Assembly (NCBI GenBank): GCA_902789425.1
Contig: CADANX010000003.1
Location: 1-62,223 of the forward strand
Direction: 5' to 3'
DNA length: 62,223 nucleotides
Source of the DNA: an uncultured Erysipelotrichaceae bacterium
GTDB lineage: Bacteria; Bacillota_I; Bacilli_A; RF39; UBA660
This document shows positions 32,616 through 42,274 of this stretch, one piece after another (within the stretch, counting starts at the first letter, position 1; the number at the start of each line of letters is the position of its first letter). The notes beneath the pieces were generated by a model. It searched no databases. It had not been told where the DNA came from and was given only the letters and a program-made list of their open reading frames with translations. The position numbers were made by a program, and so were the translations under genes.

Positions 32616-35426
32616 ATGGATTATATTAAAATAAGAGGTGCTAGAGAAAATAACCTTAAAAATATTGATATAGATTTACCTAAAAATAAATTGATTGTAT
32701 TAACAGGTGTTAGTGGAAGTGGTAAAAGTAGTTTAGCTTTTGATACTATTTATGCTGAAGGCCAAAGAAGGTATGTAGAAAGCCTAAGTAGTTATGCTAG
32801 ACAATTTTTAGGTGGATCAGAAAAACCAGATGTTGATTCAATCGAAGGACTAAGTCCAGCTATTAGCATTGATCAAAAAACAACAAATAATAATCCAAGA
32901 AGTACAGTTGGAACTGTAACAGAAATATATGATTATTTAAGATTATTATATGCAAGAATTGGTATTCCTTATTGTCCTAATCATAATATTCCTATATCAA
33001 GTCAATCTATTGAAGAAATGGCTAATAAAATTGAAAAATTAGATGAAGGAACAAAGATCATGATTATGTCACCAGTTGTTGATGGTGAAAAAGGAACTCA
33101 TGCGGATTTACTTTTAAATTTAAGAAAAGAAGGCTTTGCAAGAGCTAGAATAAATGGTGAAATATATGATCTTAGTGAAGATATTAAACTTGAAAAGAAT
33201 AAAAGAGATAAAATAGATGTTATTGTAGATAGATTAATTATAAAAGAAGGTATAAGAAGTAGATTATATGAAGCATTAGAAAGTGCTACTAAATTATCAG
33301 GTGGAAAAGTATTAATTGATGTAATTGGTGGAGAAGAAATTGTAATGAGTGAAAATTTTGCATGTCCTTATTGTAATTATTCACTTAATGAACTTGAACC
33401 AAGAATGTTTTCATTTAACTCTCCATATGGTGCATGTGATTATTGTAAAGGACTTGGATTTAAACTTAGAATGGATGAGGATCTAGTAGTCCCTGAAAAA
33501 GATAAATCTCTTAATGAAGGTGCAATATTACCTTTTAAAAATATGGAAGATACAAATATTTATATACAAAAATTAGAAATATTATGTAGTAAATATGGTA
33601 TTGATATGAATAAACCTTTCTCAAAACTAACTAAGAAAGAAAAAGATATTATTTTATATGGTAATAATGAAGTAATTAGTTATAAATTTAAAACAAAAAG
33701 TGGTAGAAATTACGAAAAAATTGAAGTTAATGAAGGTGTATTAAACGAATTTGAAAGAAGATATATGGAAACAACTAGTACTTTTATTAGTGATTGGTTA
33801 AGAACTTATATGGTAGAACAAGAATGTACTCACTGTCATGGAACAAGACTTTCTGATGAGATACTTAATATATTTATTAACAAGAAAAATATTAGTGAAG
33901 TATGTGATTTAAGTATTAAAGAATTATATAAATTTATTAATGATTTAAAGTTATCCACAGAAGAAGAAAAAATATCAGGTTTAATATTAAAGAATATTAA
34001 AGATAGATTAAGTTTCTTAATAAATGTTGGTCTTGAATATTTAACTTTATCAAGAAGTGCATCATCATTATCCGGTGGAGAAAGTCAAAGAATTCGTCTT
34101 GCAACACAAATTGGTTCTAGATTAACAGGTATACTGTATGTTTTAGATGAACCTAGTATTGGACTTCATCAAAGAGATAATCAAAAATTAATTGATTCTT
34201 TAATTGATATGAAAAATTTAGGTAACACACTTGTTGTAGTTGAACACGATACTGATACTATGAAACAAGCAGATTACCTTGTTGATATTGGACCTGTTGC
34301 TGGAATTGATGGTGGTTACGTTGTTGCAAAAGGTACTCCTGAGGAAGTTATGAATAACGAAAAAAGTATAACAGGTAGATATTTATCAGGTAAAGAAAAA
34401 ATAGATGTACCTACTAAAAGAAGAAAAGGTAATAAGAAGTTTATTGAACTTAAAGGGGCTTGTGCAAACAATTTGAAAAATGTTAATGTTAAATTCCCAC
34501 TTGGTAAATTTATTTGCGTAACAGGTGTTAGTGGAAGTGGTAAAAGTAGTTTGATAAATCAAACTTTATATAAAATACTAAGAAATAATTTGTATAAAAC
34601 AAAAGAAAAACCAGGTAAATATAAATCAATAAAAGGTCTTGAACTTATTGATAAAGTAATTAATATATCACAAGAACCAATTGGCAAAACTCCAAGAAGT
34701 AATCCTGCTACTTATACAGGAGTATTTGATGATATTAGAGATGTTTTTGCAATGACAAAAGAAGCAAAAATAAGAGGATATGCAAAAGGAAGATTTTCAT
34801 TTAATGTTAAAGGTGGAAGATGTGAAGCTTGTTATGGTGATGGTGTTAAAAAAATAGAAATGCATTTCTTACCTGATGTATATGTTCCATGTGAAGTTTG
34901 TCATGGTACAAGATATAATAGTGAGACTCTTCAAATTAAATATAAAGGTAAAAATATAAATGATGTTTTAAATATGACAATTGATGAAGCATATGTATTT
35001 TTTGAAAATATTCCTAAAGTATTTAATAAAATAAAGACATTAAAAGAAGTAGGACTTGGCTATATGAAATTAGGTCAAAGTGCAACAACACTTTCTGGTG
35101 GAGAAGCATCAAGAGTAAAACTTGCAAAAGAACTTCAAAAAAGACCAACAGGTAAAAGTATATTTATTTTAGATGAACCAACTACTGGTCTTCATCAACA
35201 TGATATTAAAAAATTGCTTGCTATATTAAATAGAATAGTTGATAATGGTGATACAGTTATCGTAATTGAACATAATTTAGATGTAATAGCTCAAGCTGAT
35301 CATATTATTGATATAGGACCAGAAGGTGGAGATGAAGGTGGTAATATTATTTTTGAAGGTACACCTGAAGAAATTATAAAAAATGAAAAAAGTTATACAG
35401 GTAAATATTTAAAAGATGTTTTATAA
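32616..35426 (+). CDS. uvrA: Excinuclease ABC subunit A
   Basis: A 936-residue damage-sensing ATPase of nucleotide excision repair. It has two ABC modules: Walker A GVSGSGKSS near residue 32 and again near 641, two signature motifs (LSGGESQR and LSGGEASR), and zinc fingers CPYCNYSL...CDYCKG and CEACYGDG...CEVCHG. The start ATG 32616 follows GGGAAG, and the promoter has an extended -10 (TTGGTATAAT, 32581-32590). uvrA is normally next to uvrB; here four accessory genes lie between. Confidence 0.97.
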   Translation: MDYIKIRGARENNLKNIDIDLPKNKLIVLTGVSGSGKSSLAFDTIYAEGQRRYVESLSSYARQFLGGSEKPDVDSIEGLSPAISIDQKTTNNNPRSTVGTVTEIYDYLRLLYARIGIPYCPNHNIPISSQSIEEMANKIEKLDEGTKIMIMSPVVDGEKGTHADLLLNLRKEGFARARINGEIYDLSEDIKLEKNKRDKIDVIVDRLIIKEGIRSRLYEALESATKLSGGKVLIDVIGGEEIVMSENFACPYCNYSLNELEPRMFSFNSPYGACDYCKGLGFKLRMDEDLVVPEKDKSLNEGAILPFKNMEDTNIYIQKLEILCSKYGIDMNKPFSKLTKKEKDIILYGNNEVISYKFKTKSGRNYEKIEVNEGVLNEFERRYMETTSTFISDWLRTYMVEQECTHCHGTRLSDEILNIFINKKNISEVCDLSIKELYKFINDLKLSTEEEKISGLILKNIKDRLSFLINVGLEYLTLSRSASSLSGGESQRIRLATQIGSRLTGILYVLDEPSIGLHQRDNQKLIDSLIDMKNLGNTLVVVEHDTDTMKQADYLVDIGPVAGIDGGYVVAKGTPEEVMNNEKSITGRYLSGKEKIDVPTKRRKGNKKFIELKGACANNLKNVNVKFPLGKFICVTGVSGSGKSSLINQTLYKILRNNLYKTKEKPGKYKSIKGLELIDKVINISQEPIGKTPRSNPATYTGVFDDIRDVFAMTKEAKIRGYAKGRFSFNVKGGRCEACYGDGVKKIEMHFLPDVYVPCEVCHGTRYNSETLQIKYKGKNINDVLNMTIDEAYVFFENIPKVFNKIKTLKEVGLGYMKLGQSATTLSGGEASRVKLAKELQKRPTGKSIFILDEPTTGLHQHDIKKLLAILNRIVDNGDTVIVIEHNLDVIAQADHIIDIGPEGGDEGGNIIFEGTPEEIIKNEKSYTGKYLKDVL

Positions 35427-35443
35427 CATCTTTTAATTTTTTT
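35411..35443 (+). terminator. Terminator of uvrA
   Basis: AAAAGATGTT pairs with AACATCTTTT around the stop codon, followed by T7. Confidence 0.8.
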
Positions 35444-35463
35444 AAAAGATACACACGAAAACA

Positions 35464-35492
35464 TTGTACTAAAAAATATTATAGTGTATAAT
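35464..35492 (+). promoter_or_regulatory. Promoter of the holin-like/lgt/whiA operon
   Basis: TTGTAC (35464-35469), 17-nt spacer, TATAAT (35487-35492). Confidence 0.75.
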
Positions 35493-35512
35493 ATTAATAT
35501 AGGGATGATAAA

Positions 35513-35932
35513 ATGAAATTAATTTATAAAAAACTTGATAAATATGAGTTAAATAAAGTACTTGATTGGTTATTATATATATTATGTTATACACTTGTTA
35601 TATGTATAAATGATATATTATTTGAATCGTTATATTCAAGAAATATATTTTTTGATTTTTTAGCAGCTGTATTAATTAACATATTAAATAAAACTATAAA
35701 ACCATTTATAGTTAAATTGACAATTCCAATCACTGCATTAACACTAGGTTTATTTTATCCATTTATAAATTTATTTATTTTAAAAATAGTAGATATAGTT
35801 CTATATAAGAATTTTGATGTATATGGTATATTTTGGGGATGTTTAGTAGCATTAATGATCTCAGTAATGAATCTATTTGTTGAATATGTTATTATTAAAC
35901 CAATTATTGCTAAAGGAGAAAAATATGAATAG
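35513..35932 (+). CDS. Phage-holin-4/YvlD-like membrane protein
   Basis: A 139-residue protein with four hydrophobic segments. NKTIKPFIVKLTIPITALTL, continuing GLFYPFINLFILK, is the family hallmark (Pro-rich turn and TLGLF motif). These proteins are common in Firmicutes outside phages and their function is unknown. The gene overlaps the lgt start by 8 nt, so it is the first gene of an operon with lgt and whiA, downstream of uvrA. Confidence 0.8.
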   Translation: MKLIYKKLDKYELNKVLDWLLYILCYTLVICINDILFESLYSRNIFFDFLAAVLINILNKTIKPFIVKLTIPITALTLGLFYPFINLFILKIVDIVLYKNFDVYGIFWGCLVALMISVMNLFVEYVIIKPIIAKGEKYE

Positions 35933-36704
35933 AGTTGCATTTAGTATTTTTAATGTAGATATTTATTATTATTCCTTATTTATATTAACTGGTATTATAA
36001 TTGCTTATTTTTTAATTAAGTTTGAAACAAAAAAGCACAATATTGATTTTAATATAGTTAGTAATTTATTATTTTATACAATTATTATTGGAATACTTGG
36101 AGCAAGAGTTTATTATGTAATATTTAATATTTCATATTATGCAAATAATTTACTTGAAATAATAAATATAAGAAATGGTGGTCTTGCAATACATGGTGGT
36201 ATTATTTCAGCAATCATATTTATTTATTATTATACTAAGAAACATAATTTAAATTTTATTAGAATTCTTGATATATTTGCACCTGGTGTTATAATTGCTC
36301 AAGCAATAGGGAGATGGGGAAACTTTTTTAATCAAGAAGCTTATGGTAAAGCAGTGACTGTTAGTAAATTATATAAATTACATATTCCAAAATTTATTAT
36401 TAATGGTATGAAAATTGATGGAATTTATTATTATCCTACATTTTATTTTGAAAGTATTTGGTGTATAATAGGTTTTATAATAATGATATTTTTAAGAAAA
36501 TATAAAAATTTAAAACTAGGTACTCTAACAGGATTTTATTTAATGTTTTATAGTTTTGGAAGATTTTTTATAGAAACTCTTAGAGTAGATAGTTTAATGT
36601 TATTTAATATAAAAATGGCACAATTTGTATCAGTAATAGGATTTATAACTGGACTTATAATTATTATAATATCTAATAAAAGTAAAGAATTATATAAGAA
36701 GTAG
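35925..36704 (+). CDS. lgt: Prolipoprotein diacylglyceryl transferase
   Basis: A 259-residue membrane enzyme that adds diacylglycerol to the lipobox Cys of prolipoproteins. The Lgt signature is clear: GGLAIHGGIIS and FAPGVIIAQAIGRWGNFFNQE, with the catalytic Arg and Asn residues, and a final SFGRFFIETLRVD. Seven hydrophobic segments fit. ATG 35925 has AAAGGAG 7 nt upstream; longer starts lie inside the previous gene. It implies that lipoproteins are made by this organism. Confidence 0.95.
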   Translation: MNRVAFSIFNVDIYYYSLFILTGIIIAYFLIKFETKKHNIDFNIVSNLLFYTIIIGILGARVYYVIFNISYYANNLLEIINIRNGGLAIHGGIISAIIFIYYYTKKHNLNFIRILDIFAPGVIIAQAIGRWGNFFNQEAYGKAVTVSKLYKLHIPKFIINGMKIDGIYYYPTFYFESIWCIIGFIIMIFLRKYKNLKLGTLTGFYLMFYSFGRFFIETLRVDSLMLFNIKMAQFVSVIGFITGLIIIIISNKSKELYKK

Positions 36705-36715
36705 AGGTGAAAGAA

Positions 36716-37654
36716 ATGACTTATTCATATAAAATTAAAGAAGAAATATCTAAAATTGAATCAAGTAAAGTAGAAAAAATATCTGAATTATCAGGAATGA
36801 TTAGAACCAATTCTGATATTAAAATGTATTCAATTAGAGTACAAACAGAAAATAAAAATGTAGCTAATAGAATATTTAATATAGTAAAAGAAATATATGA
36901 TGTTACATGTAATGTTACTGTAAGAAAAAACTATAACTTTAAAAAGAATGAGATTTATATTGTTGAAATAAAAAGAGATGTTATTAAAATAATAAAAGAT
37001 CTTGGTTTTATTAAAGGTGATAGTATTCAAATGTTGCCAGTACCATCTGAAGAAATAGTGGCTGATGATGAACTTAAAAAAGCTTTCTTAAGAGGTTGCT
37101 TCTTAATTAGTGGTAGTGTTAATGATCCTAAAACTTCTAGATACCATTTGGAGATTATAACTGATACTGATGTTTATGCTAAATTTATTTGTGCTGTACT
37201 TAACTATTTTAAATTAAATGCCAGAACTTATAGAAGAAAAAAAGGATATATGGTTTATATAAAAGAAAGTGAAAAAATCAGTGATTTCCTTAAATTAATA
37301 TCTGCATATGATGGAGTTCTATATTATGAAGATATAAGAGCATTAAGAGAAAAATTAAATAGAGATAATAGAATTAATAACTGTGAACAAGCAAATGTTG
37401 AAAAAACTATTAATACAGCAGTTTCACAAATTAAAGACATTAATTATATTAAAGCAATTGATGCATATGATTTACTTGATGATAAATTAAAAGTAGTTGC
37501 TGAATATAGAGAAAAATATCCAGAATCATCATTACTTGAACTTAGTAATATTATAAGTATTGAAACAGGAAATAAGATGACAAAATCTTGTTTAAATCAT
37601 AGACTTAGAAAAATAAAAGAACTTGCGATTAAGTTAAAAGAAAAAAATAATTAA
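36716..37654 (+). CDS. whiA: WhiA family DNA-binding protein
   Basis: A 312-residue protein with an N-terminal LAGLIDADG-like domain (SYKIKEEISKIE..., FLRGCFLISGSVNDP) and a C-terminal HTH (IKAIDAYDLLDDKLKVVAEY, then RLRKIKELA). In Firmicutes WhiA affects cell division and chromosome segregation. ATG 36716 follows GAGGTG by 6 nt. The order uvrA-lgt-whiA fits a common Firmicutes arrangement. Confidence 0.94.
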   Translation: MTYSYKIKEEISKIESSKVEKISELSGMIRTNSDIKMYSIRVQTENKNVANRIFNIVKEIYDVTCNVTVRKNYNFKKNEIYIVEIKRDVIKIIKDLGFIKGDSIQMLPVPSEEIVADDELKKAFLRGCFLISGSVNDPKTSRYHLEIITDTDVYAKFICAVLNYFKLNARTYRRKKGYMVYIKESEKISDFLKLISAYDGVLYYEDIRALREKLNRDNRINNCEQANVEKTINTAVSQIKDINYIKAIDAYDLLDDKLKVVAEYREKYPESSLLELSNIISIETGNKMTKSCLNHRLRKIKELAIKLKEKNN

Positions 37655-37686
37655 AATAATATAGTTAACTATATTATTTTTTTTGT
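37653..37686 (+). terminator. Terminator of whiA
   Basis: AAAATAATATAGTT is followed directly by its complement AACTATATTATTTT and more T residues, a perfect 14-bp palindrome. Confidence 0.88.
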
Positions 37687-37709
37687 GGTATAATTATATT
37701 GGTGATACT

Positions 37710-38639
37710 ATGGAAATGAATAAAAAGGAATTTGTAACTATTGATGACCAAATTAAAATACTTCGAAATAAAGGTTTGGTAATTAATAATGAAAGTATTG
37801 CAAAAGATGTACTTCTAAGAGAAAACTATTTCTTTATTAATGGTTATAGAACACCTTTTTATACTAAGAATAAAAAGTTTAGTAAAGGAACAACTTTTGA
37901 AGAATTATATTCTTTATTCTTATTTGATAGAGATTTAAGAAATACTTTATTTAAAAACTTATTAATTGTTGAGAATAACATAAAAAGTATAATAAGTTAT
38001 ACTATGTCTAAAAAATATGGTTATAGGGAAAAAGATTACTTAAAAGTATCTAATTTTACTCCAGATATTAAAGAGCAAAGAAGAGTAAATGATGTAATTG
38101 ATAAAATGAAAAGACAAATTAGAGTTAATGGTTCAAAACATACAGCAACACTTCATTATATTAATAATTATGGCTATATTCCAATGTGGATTTTAGTTAA
38201 AGTTTTATCTTTTGGTATTATAAATGAATTATATGGAATATTAAAAAATGATGATAAAAAAGAAATATGTGATGTTTATGGTGTTACAATAGATGAAATG
38301 GAAATATATTTATCAATTTTATCAAATTATAGAAATCTATGTGCTCATGAGGATATTGTTTACGAACATAGAACTCAAAAAGAAATACCTGATACAATTT
38401 ATCACAATAAATTAAAAATAAATAAAGTAGATGGATTATATAAATATGGTAAGAATGATATATTTGCATTAATAATAATTTTAAAAATAATGCTTACAAA
38501 AAATAGATTTAATGATATGATGTTTGAAATAAATGAGGAAATAAAAAAATTATATTTTAATTTAAAATCAATACCACATCAGAAAATATATGAAATATTA
38601 GGTTTTCCAATTAATTATAATGATATAACAAATATTTAG
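37710..38639 (+). CDS. Abi family (Abi_2) HEPN-like protein
   Basis: A 309-residue protein of the AbiD/AbiF type known from lactococcal phage abortive infection. Landmarks are IDDQIKILRNKGLVI at the start, ENYFFINGYRTPF, LFDRDLRN, and R208-N-x-x-x-H213 (RNLCAH), the HEPN RNase motif. HEPN proteins of this family are thought to cut RNA after phage sensing. It has its own extended -10 promoter (TGTGGTATAAT) after the whiA terminator, and ends 12 nt before htrA. It looks like a single-gene insert in a housekeeping region. Confidence 0.85.
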   Translation: MEMNKKEFVTIDDQIKILRNKGLVINNESIAKDVLLRENYFFINGYRTPFYTKNKKFSKGTTFEELYSLFLFDRDLRNTLFKNLLIVENNIKSIISYTMSKKYGYREKDYLKVSNFTPDIKEQRRVNDVIDKMKRQIRVNGSKHTATLHYINNYGYIPMWILVKVLSFGIINELYGILKNDDKKEICDVYGVTIDEMEIYLSILSNYRNLCAHEDIVYEHRTQKEIPDTIYHNKLKINKVDGLYKYGKNDIFALIIILKIMLTKNRFNDMMFEINEEIKKLYFNLKSIPHQKIYEILGFPINYNDITNI

Positions 38640-38651
38640 GAGAGTGATAAC

Positions 38652-39755
38652 ATGGAAAAGAAAACATTAGTAAAAGATAAAAATAAAGCATTAAAATATT
38701 TTTTGGCATATGTATTTGTAATGGTTTCATCAGTATCTGCTGTAATATTATATGTTAAGTATTTTCCAATTAGTTCTAAAGTAATAACAGAACTTAAAAC
38801 GATTAATCAAACAAAATTAACAGAAGAATCAATAGAGGATGCAATTAATAGTGTTTATGATGCAGTTGTAACAGTTGAATCATATAATTCTGGTCAATCA
38901 ATTGGATCAGGAACTGGATTTGTTTATAAAGTAGAAGGAGATAAAGGTTATATTTTAACTAATCACCATGTTATAGATGGTGCATCTAATATAGATGTTA
39001 TTTTATCAAATAATAAAGTTGTTAGTGTTAAGCTTTTAGGTAGTGACGAATATTCTGATTTAGCTGTTTTAGAAATAGATAAAGATAAAGTAATTAAAAC
39101 TGTTACATTAGGTGATAGTGATACTGCTAAAATAGGAAGTACAGTTTTAACTGTTGGAAGTCCGATGGGAAGTGATTATAGTGGATCTGTTACAAGAGGT
39201 ATTGTTTCAGGTAAAGATAGAACTATCGAAAATAATGGTGTTATTACAAAAGTAATTCAAACTGATGCTGCAATTAATCCAGGAAATAGTGGTGGTCCAC
39301 TTGTTAATATGGCTGGTGAAGTTATTGGTATTACATCTATGAAGCTTGCTCAAGAAGAAATAGAAGGAATGGGATTTGCTATTCCAATAAATGATGTAAA
39401 AAAATATGCAGAAAGTTTAGAAAAAGGTAAAGCAATTCAAAGACCAATGATTGGTGTATCTTTAATAAACGTAAGTGATAGATTTAGTTTATTTAGATAT
39501 GGAATTGAAATTGATGAAAGTATTACATCAGGTGTTGTTATTGCAAATATATCAAAAGATGGCAGCGCAGCAAAGGCAGGACTTAAAGTAGGTGATGTAA
39601 TAGTTAAGTTTGATGATGATGAAATAACAAGTGCTTCTAAACTAAGATATTTCTTATATCAACATAAAATTGGAGATAAGATTAAAGTTACATATTTTAG
39701 AGGAAGTAAAAAAGAAACTGTTGAAATGGAATTAATAGAAAGTTCAAATGAATAG
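38652..39755 (+). CDS. htrA: HtrA-like serine protease with PDZ domain
   Basis: A 367-residue membrane-anchored protease for surface protein quality control. One N-terminal TM segment (about residues 18-38), a trypsin-like domain with catalytic H106 (TNHHV), D136 (SDLAV) and S213 (GNSGGP), and one PDZ domain (about 275-365; GVVIANISKDGSAAKAGLKVGD). This is the standard HtrA/DegP layout of Firmicutes. The start lies 12 nt after the Abi gene with SD TAGGAG. It may have its own promoter within the upstream gene. Confidence 0.94.
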   Translation: MEKKTLVKDKNKALKYFLAYVFVMVSSVSAVILYVKYFPISSKVITELKTINQTKLTEESIEDAINSVYDAVVTVESYNSGQSIGSGTGFVYKVEGDKGYILTNHHVIDGASNIDVILSNNKVVSVKLLGSDEYSDLAVLEIDKDKVIKTVTLGDSDTAKIGSTVLTVGSPMGSDYSGSVTRGIVSGKDRTIENNGVITKVIQTDAAINPGNSGGPLVNMAGEVIGITSMKLAQEEIEGMGFAIPINDVKKYAESLEKGKAIQRPMIGVSLINVSDRFSLFRYGIEIDESITSGVVIANISKDGSAAKAGLKVGDVIVKFDDDEITSASKLRYFLYQHKIGDKIKVTYFRGSKKETVEMELIESSNE

Positions 39756-39768
39756 AACTTTCTTTTAT
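39738..39768 (+). terminator. Terminator of htrA
   Basis: GAAAGTTC (39738-39745) pairs with GAACTTTC (39755-39762), then T. Confidence 0.85.
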
Positions 39769-39793
39769 TTGCCTGTAAAATAAAGAAAAACTA

Positions 39794-39822
39794 TTGACTT
39801 TTGATAAAAAATTTAGTATTAT
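39794..39822 (+). promoter_or_regulatory. Promoter of rplM-rpsI
   Basis: TTGACT (39794-39799), a 17-nt spacer and TATTAT (39817-39822). Confidence 0.75.
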
Positions 39823-39847
39823 TTTAACTGGTACATTTATTTATAAA

Positions 39848-39877
39848 CCCACAAAAATTATCGATGGGAAGATAATT
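39848..39877 (+). promoter_or_regulatory. L13 leader-type pseudoknot
   Basis: CCCA (39848-39851) pairs with TGGG (39865-39868), and AATTATC (39856-39862) pairs with GATAATT (39871-39877). The two stems interlock, forming a compact pseudoknot just before the rplM SD. It fits the autoregulatory ribosomal protein leaders found before rplM in Firmicutes, where L13 would bind its own mRNA. Confidence 0.7.
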
Positions 39878-39897
39878 TATTATGAAAGGGAAAGAAA

Positions 39898-40323
39898 ATG
39901 AAAACATTTATGGCAAAAAAAGCCGAAATTAAAAGAGATTGGTATGTTATTGATGCTACTGATCAAACATTAGGTAGACTTGCTTCAAAAGTTGCTAGTG
40001 TATTACGTGGTAAAAATAAACCTATTTACACTCCTAATGTAGATTGTGGAGATTATGTAATAATAATCAATGCTTCAAAAGTTAAACTAACTGGTAATAA
40101 GTTAGAACAAAAAATGTATTATAATCATAGTGGTTATGTTGGTGGTTTAAGAGAAAGAACTGCAAAAGTAATGCTTGAAAAATATCCTGTAGAAATGGTA
40201 GAAAGAGCTGTTAAAGGAATGCTTCCTCACAACAGATTAGGTAGACAAATGGGTAAAAAATTATTTGTTTACGAAGGTAGTGAACATAAACAACAAGCTC
40301 AACAACCAAAGGAATTAAAGTAG
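39898..40323 (+). CDS. rplM: Ribosomal protein L13
   Basis: A 141-residue large-subunit protein, full length. [20 protein letters not shown] at the start, [27 protein letters not shown] and [13 protein letters not shown] are the diagnostic stretches. SD AAAGGGAAAG precedes the ATG. It is followed after 11 nt by rpsI, the universal pair. Confidence 0.97.
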   Translation: MKTFMAKKAEIKRDWYVIDATDQTLGRLASKVASVLRGKNKPIYTPNVDCGDYVIIINASKVKLTGNKLEQKMYYNHSGYVGGLRERTAKVMLEKYPVEMVERAVKGMLPHNRLGRQMGKKLFVYEGSEHKQQAQQPKELK

Positions 40324-40334
40324 GAGGATAAAAA

Positions 40335-40748
40335 ATGGCAAAAGAATATTATGGAACTGGACGTAGAAAAACGTCAATAGCTAAAGTAACTATGGTATCT
40401 GGAAAAGGTAGCATTAAAGTTAATGGCGTAGATGTAAATGAATTTTTTCCATTTAAAACTCTAGTTATGGATTTAATGCAACCATTAGTAGCAACTAATA
40501 TGGTTGATAAATTTGATATTAATGCAACTGTTAAAGGTGGAGGATTCTCTGGACAAGCAGGTGCAGTAAGATTAGGTATTACAAAAGCATTATTAGAATA
40601 TGATATTAATACAGATCCAGCAAGTGAATCTTCATTTAGAAGAATCTTAAAAGCTAAAGGATTTATTACAAGAGACCCAAGAGTTAAAGAAAGAAAGAAA
40701 CCAGGTCTTAAAAAAGCACGTAAAGCACCACAATTTAGTAAAAGATAA
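40335..40748 (+). CDS. rpsI: Ribosomal protein S9
   Basis: A 137-residue small-subunit protein. GTGRRKTSIAKV at the start, GGGFSGQAGAVRLGITKALL in the middle and the basic C-terminal tail ending RKAPQFSKR, which reaches the tRNA in the P site, are all present. It is the second gene of the rplM operon, with SD TAGGAGG. Confidence 0.97.
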   Translation: MAKEYYGTGRRKTSIAKVTMVSGKGSIKVNGVDVNEFFPFKTLVMDLMQPLVATNMVDKFDINATVKGGGFSGQAGAVRLGITKALLEYDINTDPASESSFRRILKAKGFITRDPRVKERKKPGLKKARKAPQFSKR

Positions 40749-40757
40749 TATTTATTT

Positions 40758-40787
40758 AAAAAGAGACCAATTGTTTGGTCTTTTTTT
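40758..40787 (+). terminator. Terminator of rplM-rpsI
   Basis: AGACCAA pairs with TTGGTCT, followed by T7. Confidence 0.88.
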
Positions 40788-40820
40788 ATGTTATAATATA
40801 ATACAATTTATGGAGGAACT

Positions 40821-41333
40821 ATGAATGTAATATTTTTAGATTTTGATGGAGTTTTAATTTCATTTCATGATAATACATCTGAAAAAATTGAAAAAAGAAT
40901 AATATTATTATCTGAAATTTGTAAAGAATATGATTGCAAAGTAGTACTTGAAGCAGCTGTAAAAAATACTATTGACGAAGATTCTATGGTTTCATCATTT
41001 GAATGGGTTAACAATATATTAGATTTACTTAAAAAACATAATATTGATTGTATTGGTATTACGCCATGTATAGGGAAAAAACGTGTATTTAATACGCCAA
41101 TATGGAAAGAAGATGAGATAATTATGTATCTTAAGAAACATCCAGAAATAGATCACTTTTGTATAATAGATGATGATGATAGAATACACATATCCGATTT
41201 GGATAAAGTAAGAGATTATTTAGTAAAACCTATTTTTATTTCTGAAAATTATGAAGAAGAGGGATTACTTTCATGCCATAAAGAAGCTGTTGGTAAAGTA
41301 TTAAGTAAAGTAAACAAATATAAACAAAAATAG
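40821..41333 (+). CDS. HAD-like domain protein (Swiss Army Knife type)
   Basis: A 170-residue protein with HAD motif I at the very start (IFLDFDGVL, nucleophile Asp in DFDG) and motif IV as CIIDDDDR near residue 115. There is no obvious cap domain. This compact form matches HAD domains found alone or in RNA repair proteins of accessory regions; the substrate is unknown. It has its own promoter and SD (TGGAGG) and stands alone between rpsI and trxB. Confidence 0.75.
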   Translation: MNVIFLDFDGVLISFHDNTSEKIEKRIILLSEICKEYDCKVVLEAAVKNTIDEDSMVSSFEWVNNILDLLKKHNIDCIGITPCIGKKRVFNTPIWKEDEIIMYLKKHPEIDHFCIIDDDDRIHISDLDKVRDYLVKPIFISENYEEEGLLSCHKEAVGKVLSKVNKYKQK

Positions 41334-41382
41334 TTTTGATATTATTAAAATATGATGTTATAATTTTTATAAGGAGGATACT

Positions 41383-42273
41383 ATGTTTGATATAATTATA
41401 ATTGGAGCAGGACCTGCTGGACTTACTGCTGCTTTATATGCAGGAAGAGCAGGAAAGAAGGTACTTGTTCTAGAAGCTAAGAATTATGGTGGACAAATAA
41501 TAAATTCTGGTATACTTGAAAACTATCCTGGATTATATAATGTAACTGGATATGACTTTTCCACGACATTATATAAACAAGTTTTAGATGTAGGCGTAGA
41601 AGTCAAGTATGAAACAGTGAAAAGAGTTACAAAAGAATTACTGGTAATTACAGATAAAAATGAATATACATCTAAAGCAATTATTATAGCTACAGGATTA
41701 TCTAGAAAGAAGTTAAAACTAGAAAATGAAGAAGAATTAATAGGCAAAGGTGTATCATACTGTGCTGTCTGTGATGGCAATTTTTATAAAGGAAAAGATG
41801 TAATGGTTGTTGGTGGTGGAAACTCTGCTTTAGAAGAAGCTATATATCTTTCAAACATAGCAAACAAAGTATATCTTGTTCATAGAAGAAATAATTTTAC
41901 TGGTGAAAATACTTATATTGAAAAAATAAAAAGTATAAATAATATAGAAATTTTATATAATAGTACTGTGGAAAAAATTAATAAAAATAATGTGCTAGAA
42001 AGTGTTGATATTAATCTTAATGGAGAAATAAAAAATATAAAAGTATCAGGATTATTTGTTGCAATAGGTCTTGAAGCTAATAATGAAATATTTAAAGATC
42101 TACTTGAATTAAATAGTTTTGGATATATTAAATCTCACGACACTGTATTTACTAGCGTTAAAAACATTTATGTTGCCGGTGATACAAGAGATAAAGAATT
42201 AAGACAATTAACAACAGCTACAAGTGATGGTGCGCTTGCGGCTACAATGGCTATTAAGAATATGGAGGATTAA
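41383..42273 (+). CDS. trxB: Thioredoxin-disulfide reductase
   Basis: A 296-residue flavoenzyme that passes electrons from NADPH to thioredoxin. The FAD-binding GAGPAGLTAALYAGRAG is at residues 7-23, the redox pair is C127-C130 in CAVCDG, the NADPH site is VVGGGNSALEEA, and the second FAD motif is IYVAGDTRD. The gene is followed after one base by trxA, so enzyme and substrate are made together. SD is AAGGAGG. Confidence 0.95.
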   Translation: MFDIIIIGAGPAGLTAALYAGRAGKKVLVLEAKNYGGQIINSGILENYPGLYNVTGYDFSTTLYKQVLDVGVEVKYETVKRVTKELLVITDKNEYTSKAIIIATGLSRKKLKLENEEELIGKGVSYCAVCDGNFYKGKDVMVVGGGNSALEEAIYLSNIANKVYLVHRRNNFTGENTYIEKIKSINNIEILYNSTVEKINKNNVLESVDINLNGEIKNIKVSGLFVAIGLEANNEIFKDLLELNSFGYIKSHDTVFTSVKNIYVAGDTRDKELRQLTTATSDGALAATMAIKNMED

Positions 42274-42274
42274 A

